The position numbers were made by a program, and so were the translations under genes. This document shows, in pieces, positions 44,230-51,956 of a DNA stretch of 64,000 nt (positions within the stretch are counted from its first letter, which is position 1; every line of letters begins with the position of its first letter). The DNA is from an uncultured Prevotellaceae bacterium (GTDB lineage: Bacteria; Bacteroidota; Bacteroidia; Bacteroidales; Bacteroidaceae): contig CACZTJ010000004.1 in the NCBI GenBank assembly GCA_902784065.1, forward strand, positions 24,119 through 88,118. Direction: 5' to 3'. The notes beneath the pieces are model-generated. The model ran no database searches, was not told the DNA's origin, and saw only the letters and a list, made by a program, of their open reading frames with translations.

Positions 44230-44269
44230 AACCTCTGCCCTAAAATGGCAGGGGTTTCTTTTATCTTTG
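44230..44269 (+). promoter_or_regulatory. Palindromic promoter element H (DnaE-like gene)
   Basis: AACCTCTGCC/GGCAGGGGTT (one mismatch), centre 44243, TATCTTTG at 44262, 19 bp from the centre. Confidence 0.75.
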
Positions 44270-44301
44270 CACTTTGAACAATAAAGATAAAAGAATCAAT
44301 T

Positions 44302-45564
44302 ATGACAAACTATTACATTCACCTTCTGGAACATAACCAGTATTTTTTAAACGACTCGTTAGCACGAATTAAAGAAATTGTTAATAATGCAATTATAAAC
44401 GGAAAGTTGGAGCAAGACCATCTTGAGGAACAAACATATAGCAGAGCATATCAGTTATATGGGAAGCCATTGCCATCGGAAGTTGATAAAAGGCTTCATT
44501 TTGAGCTAAATATCATTGAGACAATGGGCTTCTCAAAATACTTTATGATAGCACATTACCTCGTTAATATAATGAGAAATAATTATGGTATTATTGTCGG
44601 CCCAGGCTATAGTACAAGCGTATGTAGCCTAGTGGCATATTGTTTGGATATCACGAAAATAGATCCTCTGAAATATGGCTTAATTTTTGAACGTTTTATT
44701 AATCCTAATTACAATAGATTTCCAAGCTTATGTGTCTACTATGGCGATGGTGGACATATTATAAAAAGAGTCTCCAAAATGGGCTGGGCTGTCGAGGATT
44801 CAGAACATGAAATCATTAATTTCCGAGATTTAAATGTACTGATAGAACTAAAGAATGCCTTATTAATGATAAAACAACATCATGGAATAGAAATCAATCT
44901 GGACGAAATTCCAATAAACGACGAAAAGACCTTTGAACTTTTTCATAAAGGGTTGACTATAGGCGTTCATGAGTTTGAATCAATGATTATGCGAAAGAAT
45001 CTCCATAAATTGCATCCAACTGTATTTGAAGAACTTGTTGCACTATACGTCCTTAGTACACCTGGTCTTGAGAAACACTTGCCTTCTTACATTGCTAGAA
45101 AGAAAGGACGTGAGAAAATAATATATGACATTCCTTGTATGGAGAAATATTTGAATGAAACATGTGGTATTATAATCTATCAGGAACAGTTGATGAATCT
45201 CTCACGTCAACTAGCTGGCTTTACTTGGGAAGAAAGCAATTCTCTTCGTAAAGCAATGAGCAAAAGGAAACAAGTGGTTCTTGACGAAATAAAACCTAAG
45301 TTTATAGAAGGAGGCAAGAAGAATGGGTATAATCCCAAGACACTACTGAAAATATGGACAGATTGGGAAACGAAATATGGGATCTATGCATATATGAAGT
45401 CTCATGCAGTAAGCTGTACTTGGATTGCCTATCAGACAGCTTATCTAAAAGCCCATTATCCTGTCGAATATATGTCTGCTCTTCTTCGTTGTCGCCAAAA
45501 TGACAAGTATGAGATTAGAAAACTGAAGAGAGAATGTGAGCGTATGGGAATTCAGCCAATATAA
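44302..45564 (+). CDS. DNA polymerase III alpha (DnaE)-like protein, catalytically dead fragment
   Basis: 420 residues covering only the palm/thumb/fingers part of DnaE: no PHP domain before it, no OB-fold after it. Similarity is plain in LIFERFINP, YDIPCMEKYLNET, EESNSLRKAMSKRKQ and AYQTAYLKAHYP. The catalytic PDxDxDF motif reads PSLCVYY (residues 141-147), and the third Asp region KFDFLGL reads NFRDLNV. All catalytic Asp are lost while the fold is kept, so this is not a polymerase. It has its own element-H promoter. A decoy or sensor role toward phage replication is one possibility (inference). Confidence 0.82.
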   Translation: MTNYYIHLLEHNQYFLNDSLARIKEIVNNAIINGKLEQDHLEEQTYSRAYQLYGKPLPSEVDKRLHFELNIIETMGFSKYFMIAHYLVNIMRNNYGIIVGPGYSTSVCSLVAYCLDITKIDPLKYGLIFERFINPNYNRFPSLCVYYGDGGHIIKRVSKMGWAVEDSEHEIINFRDLNVLIELKNALLMIKQHHGIEINLDEIPINDEKTFELFHKGLTIGVHEFESMIMRKNLHKLHPTVFEELVALYVLSTPGLEKHLPSYIARKKGREKIIYDIPCMEKYLNETCGIIIYQEQLMNLSRQLAGFTWEESNSLRKAMSKRKQVVLDEIKPKFIEGGKKNGYNPKTLLKIWTDWETKYGIYAYMKSHAVSCTWIAYQTAYLKAHYPVEYMSALLRCRQNDKYEIRKLKRECERMGIQPI

Positions 45565-45612
45565 GAATTAGCGTAACCTCTGGCCCACAATGTCGAGATA
45601 ATCAAGTAAAAA

Positions 45613-45644
45613 TTTGGTTGTTTGCTCTCTAAGTCGTATCTTTG
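45613..45644 (+). promoter_or_regulatory. Promoter of the RhuM-Fic gene
   Basis: TTTG (45613-45616), 20 bp, TATCTTTG (45637-45644). A full consensus promoter without the palindrome, unlike most other cassettes. Confidence 0.65.
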
Positions 45645-45663
45645 CAAACGAAACTAATATGTT

Positions 45664-46656
45664 ATGAAAGAAGATCAGAAGATTGTTATCTATCAGACGG
45701 AGGACGGACAGACTCAAATCGATGTTCGATTAGAGAATGAAACGGTATGGTTGACACAGGCTCAGATGGCAGAGTTATTTGAGACAGATCGAACCGCTAT
45801 AGTACGCCACATCAACAACATCTATAAAGTGGAAGAATTAGACAGAGAGTCAACCTGTGCAAAAATTGCACAAGTTCAGATTGAAGGAAAAAGAGCCGTT
45901 AAACGAAATATTCCGTATTTCAATTTGGACATGATTATCTCAGTTGGTTATCGCGTAAACTCCAAACGAGGTGTAAAGTTCCGTCAATGGGCAAACAAGG
46001 TATTAAAAGATTATCTTGTAAAGGGATATACTGTAAACCAGCGTATACATAGTGAACAGATAGGCGAACTGCGCCAATTGGTTCAGATGTTAGGCCGTAC
46101 CATTCAGAATCAGCAATTAGAGCAAAACGACGAAAATCAGGCACTTTTTGATATTGTAGTTGATTACACATACGCTCTCGATACACTCGATGATTACGAC
46201 TATCAGCGCTTGAGTATTGGCAAAACTACTCAGGAGGATATCTTCCATGCAACCTATGAGAATGCTATGGAGGCCATCCAAACATTGCGTGATAAGTTTG
46301 GCGGATCTGCGCTCTTTGGTAATGAGAAGGACGATTCATTCAAAAGCAGCATAGGTCAGATTTACCAGACCTTTGGAGGTAACGAACTCTATCCCAGTGT
46401 CGAGGAGAAAGCCGCTATGCTGTTATATCTAGTAACAAAAAATCATTCCTTTAGTGATGGCAACAAGCGTATTGCTGCTACACTCTTCCTGTGGTTCCTG
46501 AATAACAATGGAATCCTTTATCGTGAGGACGGCTCAAAGCGACTGGCAGATAACACCCTTGTAGCTCTGACTCTGATGATTGCAGAGAGTAAGACTGAAG
46601 AAAAAGATGTGATGGTAAAAGTCGTAGTGAATCTGATTAATCAGAAGAATGAGTAA
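45664..46656 (+). CDS. RhuM-Fic/Doc protein
   Basis: 330 residues. N-terminal RhuM domain (VWLTQAQMAELFETDRTAI, then YFNLDMIISVGYRVNS) and a C-terminal Fic/Doc domain with the core HSFSDGNKRIAATLF, matching HxFxDGN(K/R)R. Fic domains transfer AMP or phosphate to proteins; Doc-type ones are toxins. No obvious antitoxin gene is adjacent. An ordinary promoter and a terminator make it a single-gene unit at the island edge. Confidence 0.85.
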   Translation: MKEDQKIVIYQTEDGQTQIDVRLENETVWLTQAQMAELFETDRTAIVRHINNIYKVEELDRESTCAKIAQVQIEGKRAVKRNIPYFNLDMIISVGYRVNSKRGVKFRQWANKVLKDYLVKGYTVNQRIHSEQIGELRQLVQMLGRTIQNQQLEQNDENQALFDIVVDYTYALDTLDDYDYQRLSIGKTTQEDIFHATYENAMEAIQTLRDKFGGSALFGNEKDDSFKSSIGQIYQTFGGNELYPSVEEKAAMLLYLVTKNHSFSDGNKRIAATLFLWFLNNNGILYREDGSKRLADNTLVALTLMIAESKTEEKDVMVKVVVNLINQKNE

Positions 46657-46682
46657 CTACAAATTAACCCTAAGAAACCAAA

Positions 46683-46714
46683 GAAGGAGAGCGAATTGCT
46701 CTCCTTCATTTTTG
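46683..46714 (+). terminator. Terminator after the RhuM-Fic gene
   Basis: Perfect 10-bp stem GAAGGAGAGC/GCTCTCCTTC with a 5-base loop, then ATTTTTG. Confidence 0.9.
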
Positions 46715-46746
46715 ATTCACCCTCAAAGGGCGCTCGATATTGATGT

Positions 46747-47340
46747 TCAGACCATCATGAAAGCTGTCTTGCGGCGATTCTGGCTGAGACAAGTGTCTCC
46801 TTGTGTCGCCGAGTGGTCTTTCGGTCGAACAGCGAAGTGGATCCAGTAACGCCCAGCGCTGTTGCGCTCGATATAGAGTTCGTCAAAATCCTGCTTCGTG
46901 CCGTCAGAGATATCCAGCAGGATCGAGGCATAGCGAATGGCCTGTTCAAATCCTGTCACACGGATATCCACTGCACAGCCTGTCAGATGGTTGCTCGTCG
47001 CACTGCCTCCTACCAGTTTATTCACCTCCGGTGAACGATAACCGCTGGTTATGATCACTGGTGTATCAACACGTTGAGATTTCTCGACTTCGCTCGAAAT
47101 GACATGCCCTTCGTCATCTCGACTAAGCGAAGCGCATGGAGAGATCTCATGGTATAACGTATTATAACTATACCTTAGATCCTCCAACCAATTCTCACAG
47201 ATATTGCGAAGATTCTCTATCACTACCCTACTCGGAATATTTCCATCTGCAGTTTTGTGACTTGTCTTCGTCATCTCGCCGAGCGAAAAATGCTGGGAGA
47301 GTTTCATTTCTTTATTCATTTCAACCATATTAAAAATCAT
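46747..47340 (-). CDS. M15-family peptidase (D-Ala-D-Ala carboxypeptidase-like) carrying an in-frame repeat insertion
   Basis: 197 residues. Start ITSGYRSPEVNKLVGGS, metal ligands in SNHLTGCAVDIR and the C-terminal WIHFAVRP give the M15_3 zinc peptidase/phage-endolysin type. Between the N-terminal helix and the ITSGYR strand lies an insertion of about 25-30 residues (CASLSRDDEGHVISSEVEKS) encoded by a palindromic repeat at 47075-47148. The frame stays open. A cell-wall hydrolase at this position is usual for the HU/DUF3987 locus. Confidence 0.8.
   Translation of the reverse strand: MIFNMVEMNKEMKLSQHFSLGEMTKTSHKTADGNIPSRVVIENLRNICENWLEDLRYSYNTLYHEISPCASLSRDDEGHVISSEVEKSQRVDTPVIITSGYRSPEVNKLVGGSATSNHLTGCAVDIRVTGFEQAIRYASILLDISDGTKQDFDELYIERNSAGRYWIHFAVRPKDHSATQGDTCLSQNRRKTAFMMV
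47075..47148. repeat. Palindromic repeat element, copy 1 (inside the M15 gene)
   Basis: Contains TTCTCGACTTCGCTCGAAATGAC and GTCATCTCGACTAAGCGAAG in inverted arrangement, and ends in GAGAGATCTC. Same family as the copies at 48768, 49409 and 55767. Confidence 0.85.
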
Positions 47341-47344
47341 TCAT

Positions 47345-47363
47345 GTTATGATGTTATGTTATG
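47345..47363. repeat. GTTATG triple repeat between M15 and DUF3987 genes
   Basis: GTTATG-AT-GTTATG-TTATG with 8- and 6-bp steps. Similar triplets flank the AT-rich palindrome region at 54629-54805. Confidence 0.5.
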
Positions 47364-47365
47364 CT

Positions 47366-49798
47366 TTAAAGCATGATAGCACCCGTTTTGCGATACTTCG
47401 ACTTAGAAGAGCCTCCTTCCTTGAACTGACCAGTCTTCACAGCCAAACTATCCGCTACCAAGCGATTGGCCCTGACGCGCGCAGACTCTATTTGCAACGA
47501 GAAACAACGCATCACATCCTCAATCGTAAACTCATCTGGCAGACGATTAAACGCTTCGATGGTCTTCTGCTGTCGGCGTACGTTCACATTGGCATCCCTT
47601 ATCTTATTTTCGAAATAAGCCTCAGCCATAGCAGCGAAATAGTGACGCTGACAGGCATACTGGATATTGACGATGAGCTCAGCCAGGCGCCAATCCACCT
47701 CGTCCGTCTCGAACGAGCCACACCAGTACTGACCGTCCTGCTTCATCTGATCCCAATGGCGCATCACGATGAAGGGTGCAGCGAAGTTCAAACCATGATA
47801 AGCACAGCGTTTGAGCAGCATCTCGTCGGCTTTCGATTCATTCTCTGCAGCATCAGCCATGCGTCGTTCCGTCCAATCATAGAGCTCATCAACGATCTTC
47901 TGAACGCTCAGTTCGCCCTTCATACGATCCAGCTTCTCAGCCCATTCCTTCAGACGGTTGTCACTGTCGTAATCTACAGTCGATTCGCGACTCATCATCT
48001 CGAAGTTGGTAGCAGGCAGCGGAATGCAAGTGAGGCGTGTAGCCAGACCTGAGCCAAAGTTCTGCTCGTTCACCATCTTCTTCAAGGCGATAGGCGTACC
48101 GGTATAGATGAAATTCCAGATGACGTAGAACTCCTGGAATACGCTGTCCACGTTCGAGTAAGCCTGACCGTCCTCCTCATTGTGGAAGGCTTTCAACTGC
48201 AGTGCCTGTTTGTCGATGTATGCGCCACCTTTCTGCAGCGAGAGTGTATTGTCCAACTCCGTATCGAACGTCAGCATATGCAGCTGCATCGGCTCGCCGT
48301 CCACCTCCTCAATGGCGTTCACCATGTCCTGGATAAACTGTGCATTCGAGGTTCGTGCAGGGTGGATTCGCACCACCACCTTTGGCTTCTTGGGCTTCTC
48401 CTTGTTGGCACCCTTGGTGCGCATCTGCTCACGATAGGCATTGATTGCATCCTTGCCAATCTTATCAGCAGCCACGATTGGCGCAGCAAGCAACTTAAAG
48501 AGCCTGGTAGCAAACGACTTTCCACTTGCAGGATCACCAATGATCAGTGTCGAGTTGTTCAATCGTCGCAGTTCTTCTGGACGATGATAGAAGCGATAAG
48601 TGCAGCGCGTCATCAGCGTCATCAGCAGACCACCACCCACAAACATCGCCGCAGGATATTGGTTACGCTTCAAACCCTTGCAGATGTCCTTCAGCAGAGG
48701 AAAATGCTCGCTAAGAGCTTCTATCTGAGCCCCCCATTCCCAGAGCCAGCGGTTGATCTTATCCTCTGTCATTCCGAGCGTAGTCGAGGAATCTCCTGAG
48801 ATCTCTCCATGCGCTCCGCTTAGTCGAGATGACAAACCACATGCAGCGAGCATCGCCTTTGAAGGCAAAGAAGAAGCATACTTTTTCTCCTTTTGGGCAA
48901 TACAACTAGCAGCTGATTCCACTGTCTGCCCCACATTTTCATCCCTCTCGTCGATGATTTCCCGTACCCACGGTTGCGCTTCCACAATGCGCTGTACTTG
49001 CAGCTTGTCGCCGTCAAGCATAAGTAGCAGATCTGTGGCGAGTTTGAGACTTTCGGCATGACGGTTGCTGTCGGCTTTGCATGGCAGCTTGTCATTAACA
49101 CGCGTGTTGGCCACAACATCAGTTTTAGTAGCACCACTATGATTAGCCCGATACTCAGGCTCGTATTTTTCAGCAAATTCTTTGTTCTCATACGTAAATA
49201 ACTCTTTGTCAATAAATAAAATATCACTCTCCTTGCAGATGAAGCTCATACGAGATGCATCCTTACAACTCTCATCAACCTCCACGCCAAGTACCTTCGC
49301 CATGGCGTGCTGGTTGTCGATGAGATTACCCTTCGCCACATCTGCCTTAAATACGACTTTCAGGCCTTTACCACTGGGGGTAATATACACCAGTAGAATA
49401 CCGTTTTTGTCATTTCGAGCGGAGTCGAGAAATCCCTTCGAATCTCCTGAGATCTCTCCATGCGCTTCGCTTAGTCGAGATGACTTTGGTGTTAAACCCC
49501 AACTCTCGAACACGGCACGCGGATCATCCACATGGTCAATATCCATCACCACGAGACCTGTTAGTCGTGTCGCAGCCTGCTTGCGCCAGGCACCTAATTT
49601 CCCCTTGGCAGACTCCGTTTCATCAAACGTCGCCTGGAAGATAAACGCAGGCAATTTGCGTTTCAGCGAAGCCTCACCTGTCTCGCGGTACTTATCAATG
49701 TTTTCATTCCATTTCCCAGCCCTGACGAGCGCATAAAACTGCGCTTCGTCAACGGGCAAAGTAGGATTACTAAAATTCTTCTGATAACAAAATCCCAT
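47366..49798 (-). CDS. VirE-N / DUF3987 primase-helicase-like protein with two in-frame repeat insertions
   Basis: 810 residues. N-terminal BT4734/VirE-N-like domain (about 1-200; GLVVMDIDHVDDP, YITPSGKGLKVVF), then a DUF3987 helicase-like part with Walker A IIGDPASGKSF near residue 425. Such proteins resemble the primase-polymerase plus helicase of mobile elements and are typical beside HU-like and smalltalk genes in Bacteroidales. Two insertions (SRLSEAHGEISGDS... near residue 110 and SRLSGAHGEISGDS... near 330) come from palindromic repeats but leave the frame open. Confidence 0.85.
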   Translation of the reverse strand: MGFCYQKNFSNPTLPVDEAQFYALVRAGKWNENIDKYRETGEASLKRKLPAFIFQATFDETESAKGKLGAWRKQAATRLTGLVVMDIDHVDDPRAVFESWGLTPKSSRLSEAHGEISGDSKGFLDSARNDKNGILLVYITPSGKGLKVVFKADVAKGNLIDNQHAMAKVLGVEVDESCKDASRMSFICKESDILFIDKELFTYENKEFAEKYEPEYRANHSGATKTDVVANTRVNDKLPCKADSNRHAESLKLATDLLLMLDGDKLQVQRIVEAQPWVREIIDERDENVGQTVESAASCIAQKEKKYASSLPSKAMLAACGLSSRLSGAHGEISGDSSTTLGMTEDKINRWLWEWGAQIEALSEHFPLLKDICKGLKRNQYPAAMFVGGGLLMTLMTRCTYRFYHRPEELRRLNNSTLIIGDPASGKSFATRLFKLLAAPIVAADKIGKDAINAYREQMRTKGANKEKPKKPKVVVRIHPARTSNAQFIQDMVNAIEEVDGEPMQLHMLTFDTELDNTLSLQKGGAYIDKQALQLKAFHNEEDGQAYSNVDSVFQEFYVIWNFIYTGTPIALKKMVNEQNFGSGLATRLTCIPLPATNFEMMSRESTVDYDSDNRLKEWAEKLDRMKGELSVQKIVDELYDWTERRMADAAENESKADEMLLKRCAYHGLNFAAPFIVMRHWDQMKQDGQYWCGSFETDEVDWRLAELIVNIQYACQRHYFAAMAEAYFENKIRDANVNVRRQQKTIEAFNRLPDEFTIEDVMRCFSLQIESARVRANRLVADSLAVKTGQFKEGGSSKSKYRKTGAIML
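48768..48833. repeat. Palindromic repeat element, copy 2 (inside the DUF3987 gene)
   Basis: Begins GTCATTCCGAGCG and ends CTTAGTCGAGATGAC, with GAGATCTCTCC in between. In frame with the gene; encodes SRLSGAHGEISGDSSTTLGM. Confidence 0.85.
49409..49484. repeat. Palindromic repeat element, copy 3 (inside the DUF3987 gene)
   Basis: Begins GTCATTTCGAGCGGAGTCG and ends CTTAGTCGAGATGAC. In frame; encodes SRLSEAHGEISGDSKGFLDS. Confidence 0.85.
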
Positions 49799-49812
49799 AG
49801 ATTCTCTTTAGG

Positions 49813-50214
49813 TTATACATAATTTATCAGTTCACGATCGATCAGAGCGTTTTTCGTATCACGGGTGTGGTCTTCCAACAGCCCCATCACCTGTGCCGTC
49901 CCCACATCTTTGGGGAAACTGCCGAACACCTTGATGCGCTCCATCGACTCCTTTACCCAGCCCCAAGGCAGCTTCTTCACCAGACGGTCCTTCTCACGCA
50001 CTCGCGGCTGGCGGTTGTAGGCCTTAAAGGATAGTTTACCTGTGTTCTCGTCCAAGAACAGAACACCTTCCACTCGCTTTTCTTTCAGCAACTTGGCCAT
50101 CACAATGACGGCATTCAAAACAAAAATGTACTTTTTGCACGTTGTGCGAAAATTCTCACGCTCGGCAGAGTTCAAACCTGTTTGACTCTGCTCTCTCTTA
50201 ATCGAATTTTTCAT
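49813..50214 (-). CDS. Small basic protein of the DUF3987 locus
   Basis: 133 residues, no recognised domain. Rich in Lys/Arg (KLLKEKRVEGVLFLDENTGKL, RVREKDRLVKKLPWGW). It lies 14 bp upstream of the DUF3987 gene in the same operon and could be a DNA-binding helper. Confidence 0.6.
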   Translation of the reverse strand: MKNSIKREQSQTGLNSAERENFRTTCKKYIFVLNAVIVMAKLLKEKRVEGVLFLDENTGKLSFKAYNRQPRVREKDRLVKKLPWGWVKESMERIKVFGSFPKDVGTAQVMGLLEDHTRDTKNALIDRELINYV

Positions 50215-50301
50215 AATTTGTCGAATTTGTGAGTGAAGGTCGTGTCAGAATTTGGCCATTTTCACTACGTAGACTTCCTCCACCACGCTTCGACTCGGTT
50301 A

Positions 50302-50562
50302 TTACTTAATGATGATCTCTGTGGTGTCTTTGAGGCGCACCACGCCTCCCCCTTTACCAGCCTTCTTCAGGCCGTCGCTCATCTGCCACTGCTTGCACCT
50401 GAACTTCTGTTCCACGATGATCATCATCTGGGCACAGATCCTGTTACCGTCCTTGTCGATACACTTGTGCTGACAACTGGCGCAGCAGCGCTTCACTTTT
50501 ACATCATATGCATTCTTGCAGGTCGAGCATCTAATGCTCGTATTTTTTGTTGTCTTTTCCAT
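50302..50562 (-). CDS. Small Cys-rich zinc-finger-like protein
   Basis: 86 residues with CSTCKNAY, CCASCQHKC and C-containing spacing typical of small zinc fingers, then a basic/Gly segment (KKAGKGGGVVRLK). Part of the - strand operon ending in the DUF3987 gene. Function unknown. Confidence 0.6.
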   Translation of the reverse strand: MEKTTKNTSIRCSTCKNAYDVKVKRCCASCQHKCIDKDGNRICAQMMIIVEQKFRCKQWQMSDGLKKAGKGGGVVRLKDTTEIIIK

Positions 50563-50566
50563 CGCT

Positions 50567-50896
50567 TTACGCCTCTTTCAGTTCCTTAATCACTCGTTTC
50601 TGCTGTCTGATCTCCTTCTTCAGATCGGCAATCAACGCATTCTGCGATGTCACCTCTGCCTGTAGCTTCTTCACTACACTGCCATCCTTCAGCGATCTGA
50701 GCATCGCCTTGATTTCCTCCTTGGTCATCTCCTCCAGGCGCCCCATACCCACATGGATGATAAAGCCCTCCAGCAGACTCTGGGCATCGAAATACATATA
50801 GCCCTCGTTGTTCGCCTCCAGCATATAGCCGTTTACCATTGTTCTCAGTTGAATGGTGAGCCTTTCCGGCTCCCTTTGTTGTTTCTTCTGTGCCAT
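50567..50896 (-). CDS. Small coiled-coil protein
   Basis: 109 residues. N-terminal basic segment, a middle part with EGYMYFDAQSLLEGFIIHVGMGR, and a C-terminal heptad-rich coiled coil (LQAEVTSQNALIADLKKEIRQQKRVIKEL is the pattern region). Stops 5 bp before the zinc-finger gene start. Possibly a mobile-element protein of the HU/DUF3987 locus. Confidence 0.6.
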   Translation of the reverse strand: MAQKKQQREPERLTIQLRTMVNGYMLEANNEGYMYFDAQSLLEGFIIHVGMGRLEEMTKEEIKAMLRSLKDGSVVKKLQAEVTSQNALIADLKKEIRQQKRVIKELKEA

Positions 50897-50900
50897 ACTT

Positions 50901-51020
50901 TTATTGATAATGATTGTTCAACATACTCTGAAAGATTTCTTCACTCTCCAGCTCCTCATCCGGCTCAAATATCATAGCCAGATCCACGAGCGTTCCAACG
51001 TATAAAATTCTCTGTTTCAT
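50901..51020 (-). CDS. 39-residue acidic small protein
   Basis: The frame MKQRILYVGTLVDLAMIFE... runs from 51020 to the TAA complement at 50901, 4 bp before the next gene. It is placed 27 bp after a -7 box and is the likely first gene of the operon. The acidic end (EPDEELESEEIF) is notable. No family recognised. Confidence 0.5.
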   Translation of the reverse strand: MKQRILYVGTLVDLAMIFEPDEELESEEIFQSMLNNHYQ

Positions 51021-51046
51021 AATCTACTTTGTTTTGATTTCGATTG

Positions 51047-51054
51047 CAAAGGTA
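51047..51054 (-). promoter_or_regulatory. -7 box of the DUF3987 operon
   Basis: TACCTTTG on the - strand. No -33 match; instead, clustered TTGACGA repeats begin 30 bp upstream, suggesting an activator-dependent or iteron-regulated promoter. Confidence 0.5.
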
Positions 51055-51083
51055 GGTCGAATTTTAATGCACCCCCTTGAAAA

Positions 51084-51152
51084 TCGTCAAGTCGTCAGAT
51101 AGTCGTCAAAACAATCGTCAATCATGAAGAATAATCGTCAAACAGTCGTCAA
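51084..51152. repeat. Six TTGACGA-type repeats upstream of the DUF3987 operon
   Basis: TCGTCA(A/G) occurs at 51084, 51092, 51103, 51115, 51135 and 51146 on the + strand (TTGACGA on the - strand), with steps of 8, 11, 12, 20 and 11 bp, mostly near one helical turn. The last copies overlap the 3' end of the next gene. Confidence 0.7.
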
Positions 51153-51773
51153 AATCATCTGTTTGATGATGTCCCAAAGCGTATCGCACAACTCCTTCTG
51201 AGGACAGTTTTCCATGTCATAATAAGCCTCACCCTTGTCGCCATAGTCAATCTCGCGCCCAAAGTTCTTATAGGTGCTAAGCCTCATCTTCAAGGCGGCT
51301 GGCCAGTCAGTAGGGATAATGCTATTGGCATAGTCAATAAAATCCTTCATCTTCAGAGATTCGCCCTCCAAGCGGTCTCTGATCACCAAGAACACACCCA
51401 GCCAGTGACGTGCGTAAATAAATAGGTGATAGTTGGAGCGCAATTGCGAGAGACACTCCCTCAGCACCCTTCTTTGCTCATCGCGATCCATTTTCTTAAA
51501 GATCTGCCTGGCCCTGTCGTTCAGCGCGTCAGCCTTGCTCTCATGGCTGTCAATGGTCTGATTACCCACAGGAATCTTAGGCACGCCATAAAATTCGCGC
51601 ACCTCGTTCACCATGTTAATCACCTCACGCTTGCCACAAATCACGCCGTGAGCCAGCAGTGCAAAAAGATAATGTTCAGCTTGGGCATAGCAACCCACGT
51701 TTTTAGCCAGTTTCATCAAATGCTCTTCATTGAGCATCATACCGTCCAGATAGACGTACGCTTCTTTTGTCAT
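51138..51773 (-). CDS. Hypothetical protein of the DUF3987 locus
   Basis: 211 residues, mostly helical, with YVYLDGMMLNEEHLMKLAKNVG and FKKMDRDEQRRVLRECLSQ. No recognised motif or signal peptide. Similar proteins occur in Bacteroidales mobile regions. A TATTTTTG -7 box (51866-51873, - strand) may serve it. Its stop lies inside the TTGACGA repeats. Confidence 0.6.
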   Translation of the reverse strand: MTKEAYVYLDGMMLNEEHLMKLAKNVGCYAQAEHYLFALLAHGVICGKREVINMVNEVREFYGVPKIPVGNQTIDSHESKADALNDRARQIFKKMDRDEQRRVLRECLSQLRSNYHLFIYARHWLGVFLVIRDRLEGESLKMKDFIDYANSIIPTDWPAALKMRLSTYKNFGREIDYGDKGEAYYDMENCPQKELCDTLWDIIKQMILTTV

Positions 51774-51893
51774 AACTCTAAGTGTTGTGAGAAGAGAAAG
51801 ATTGCTAGCTTTTCACCTCAGAGGACTCCCACTCCACTCGGTTAGTAATAAAGTAAATCGGGGGACAAAAATAATATATGTTTTTCAAAATAT

Positions 51894-51939
51894 GTAATAA
51901 AAACTCCGGTATTTTCTGTTATACTGGAAAATACCGGAG
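51894..51939 (-). terminator. Terminator of the gene at 51957
   Basis: 13-bp perfect arms CTCCGGTATTTTC/GAAAATACCGGAG (51904-51939) with a 10-base loop, followed on the - strand by TTTTTATT. Confidence 0.85.
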
Positions 51940-51956
51940 ATCCAGAGAATACCAGT

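Noticed and set aside
28142-44269. Recurring palindromes as integron attC or CRISPR-like repeats
   Set aside because: Each sits at a fixed distance from a -7 box, there is no integrase gene, and arms rather than whole units are conserved. A promoter operator is the better reading.
44302-45564. A second functional replicative polymerase
   Set aside because: The catalytic aspartates and the PHP and C-terminal domains are missing, so polymerase activity is not expected.
51084-51152. TTGACGA repeats as a CRISPR array
   Set aside because: Units are only 7 bp with irregular 1-13 bp gaps and no unique spacers, and no cas gene is near.
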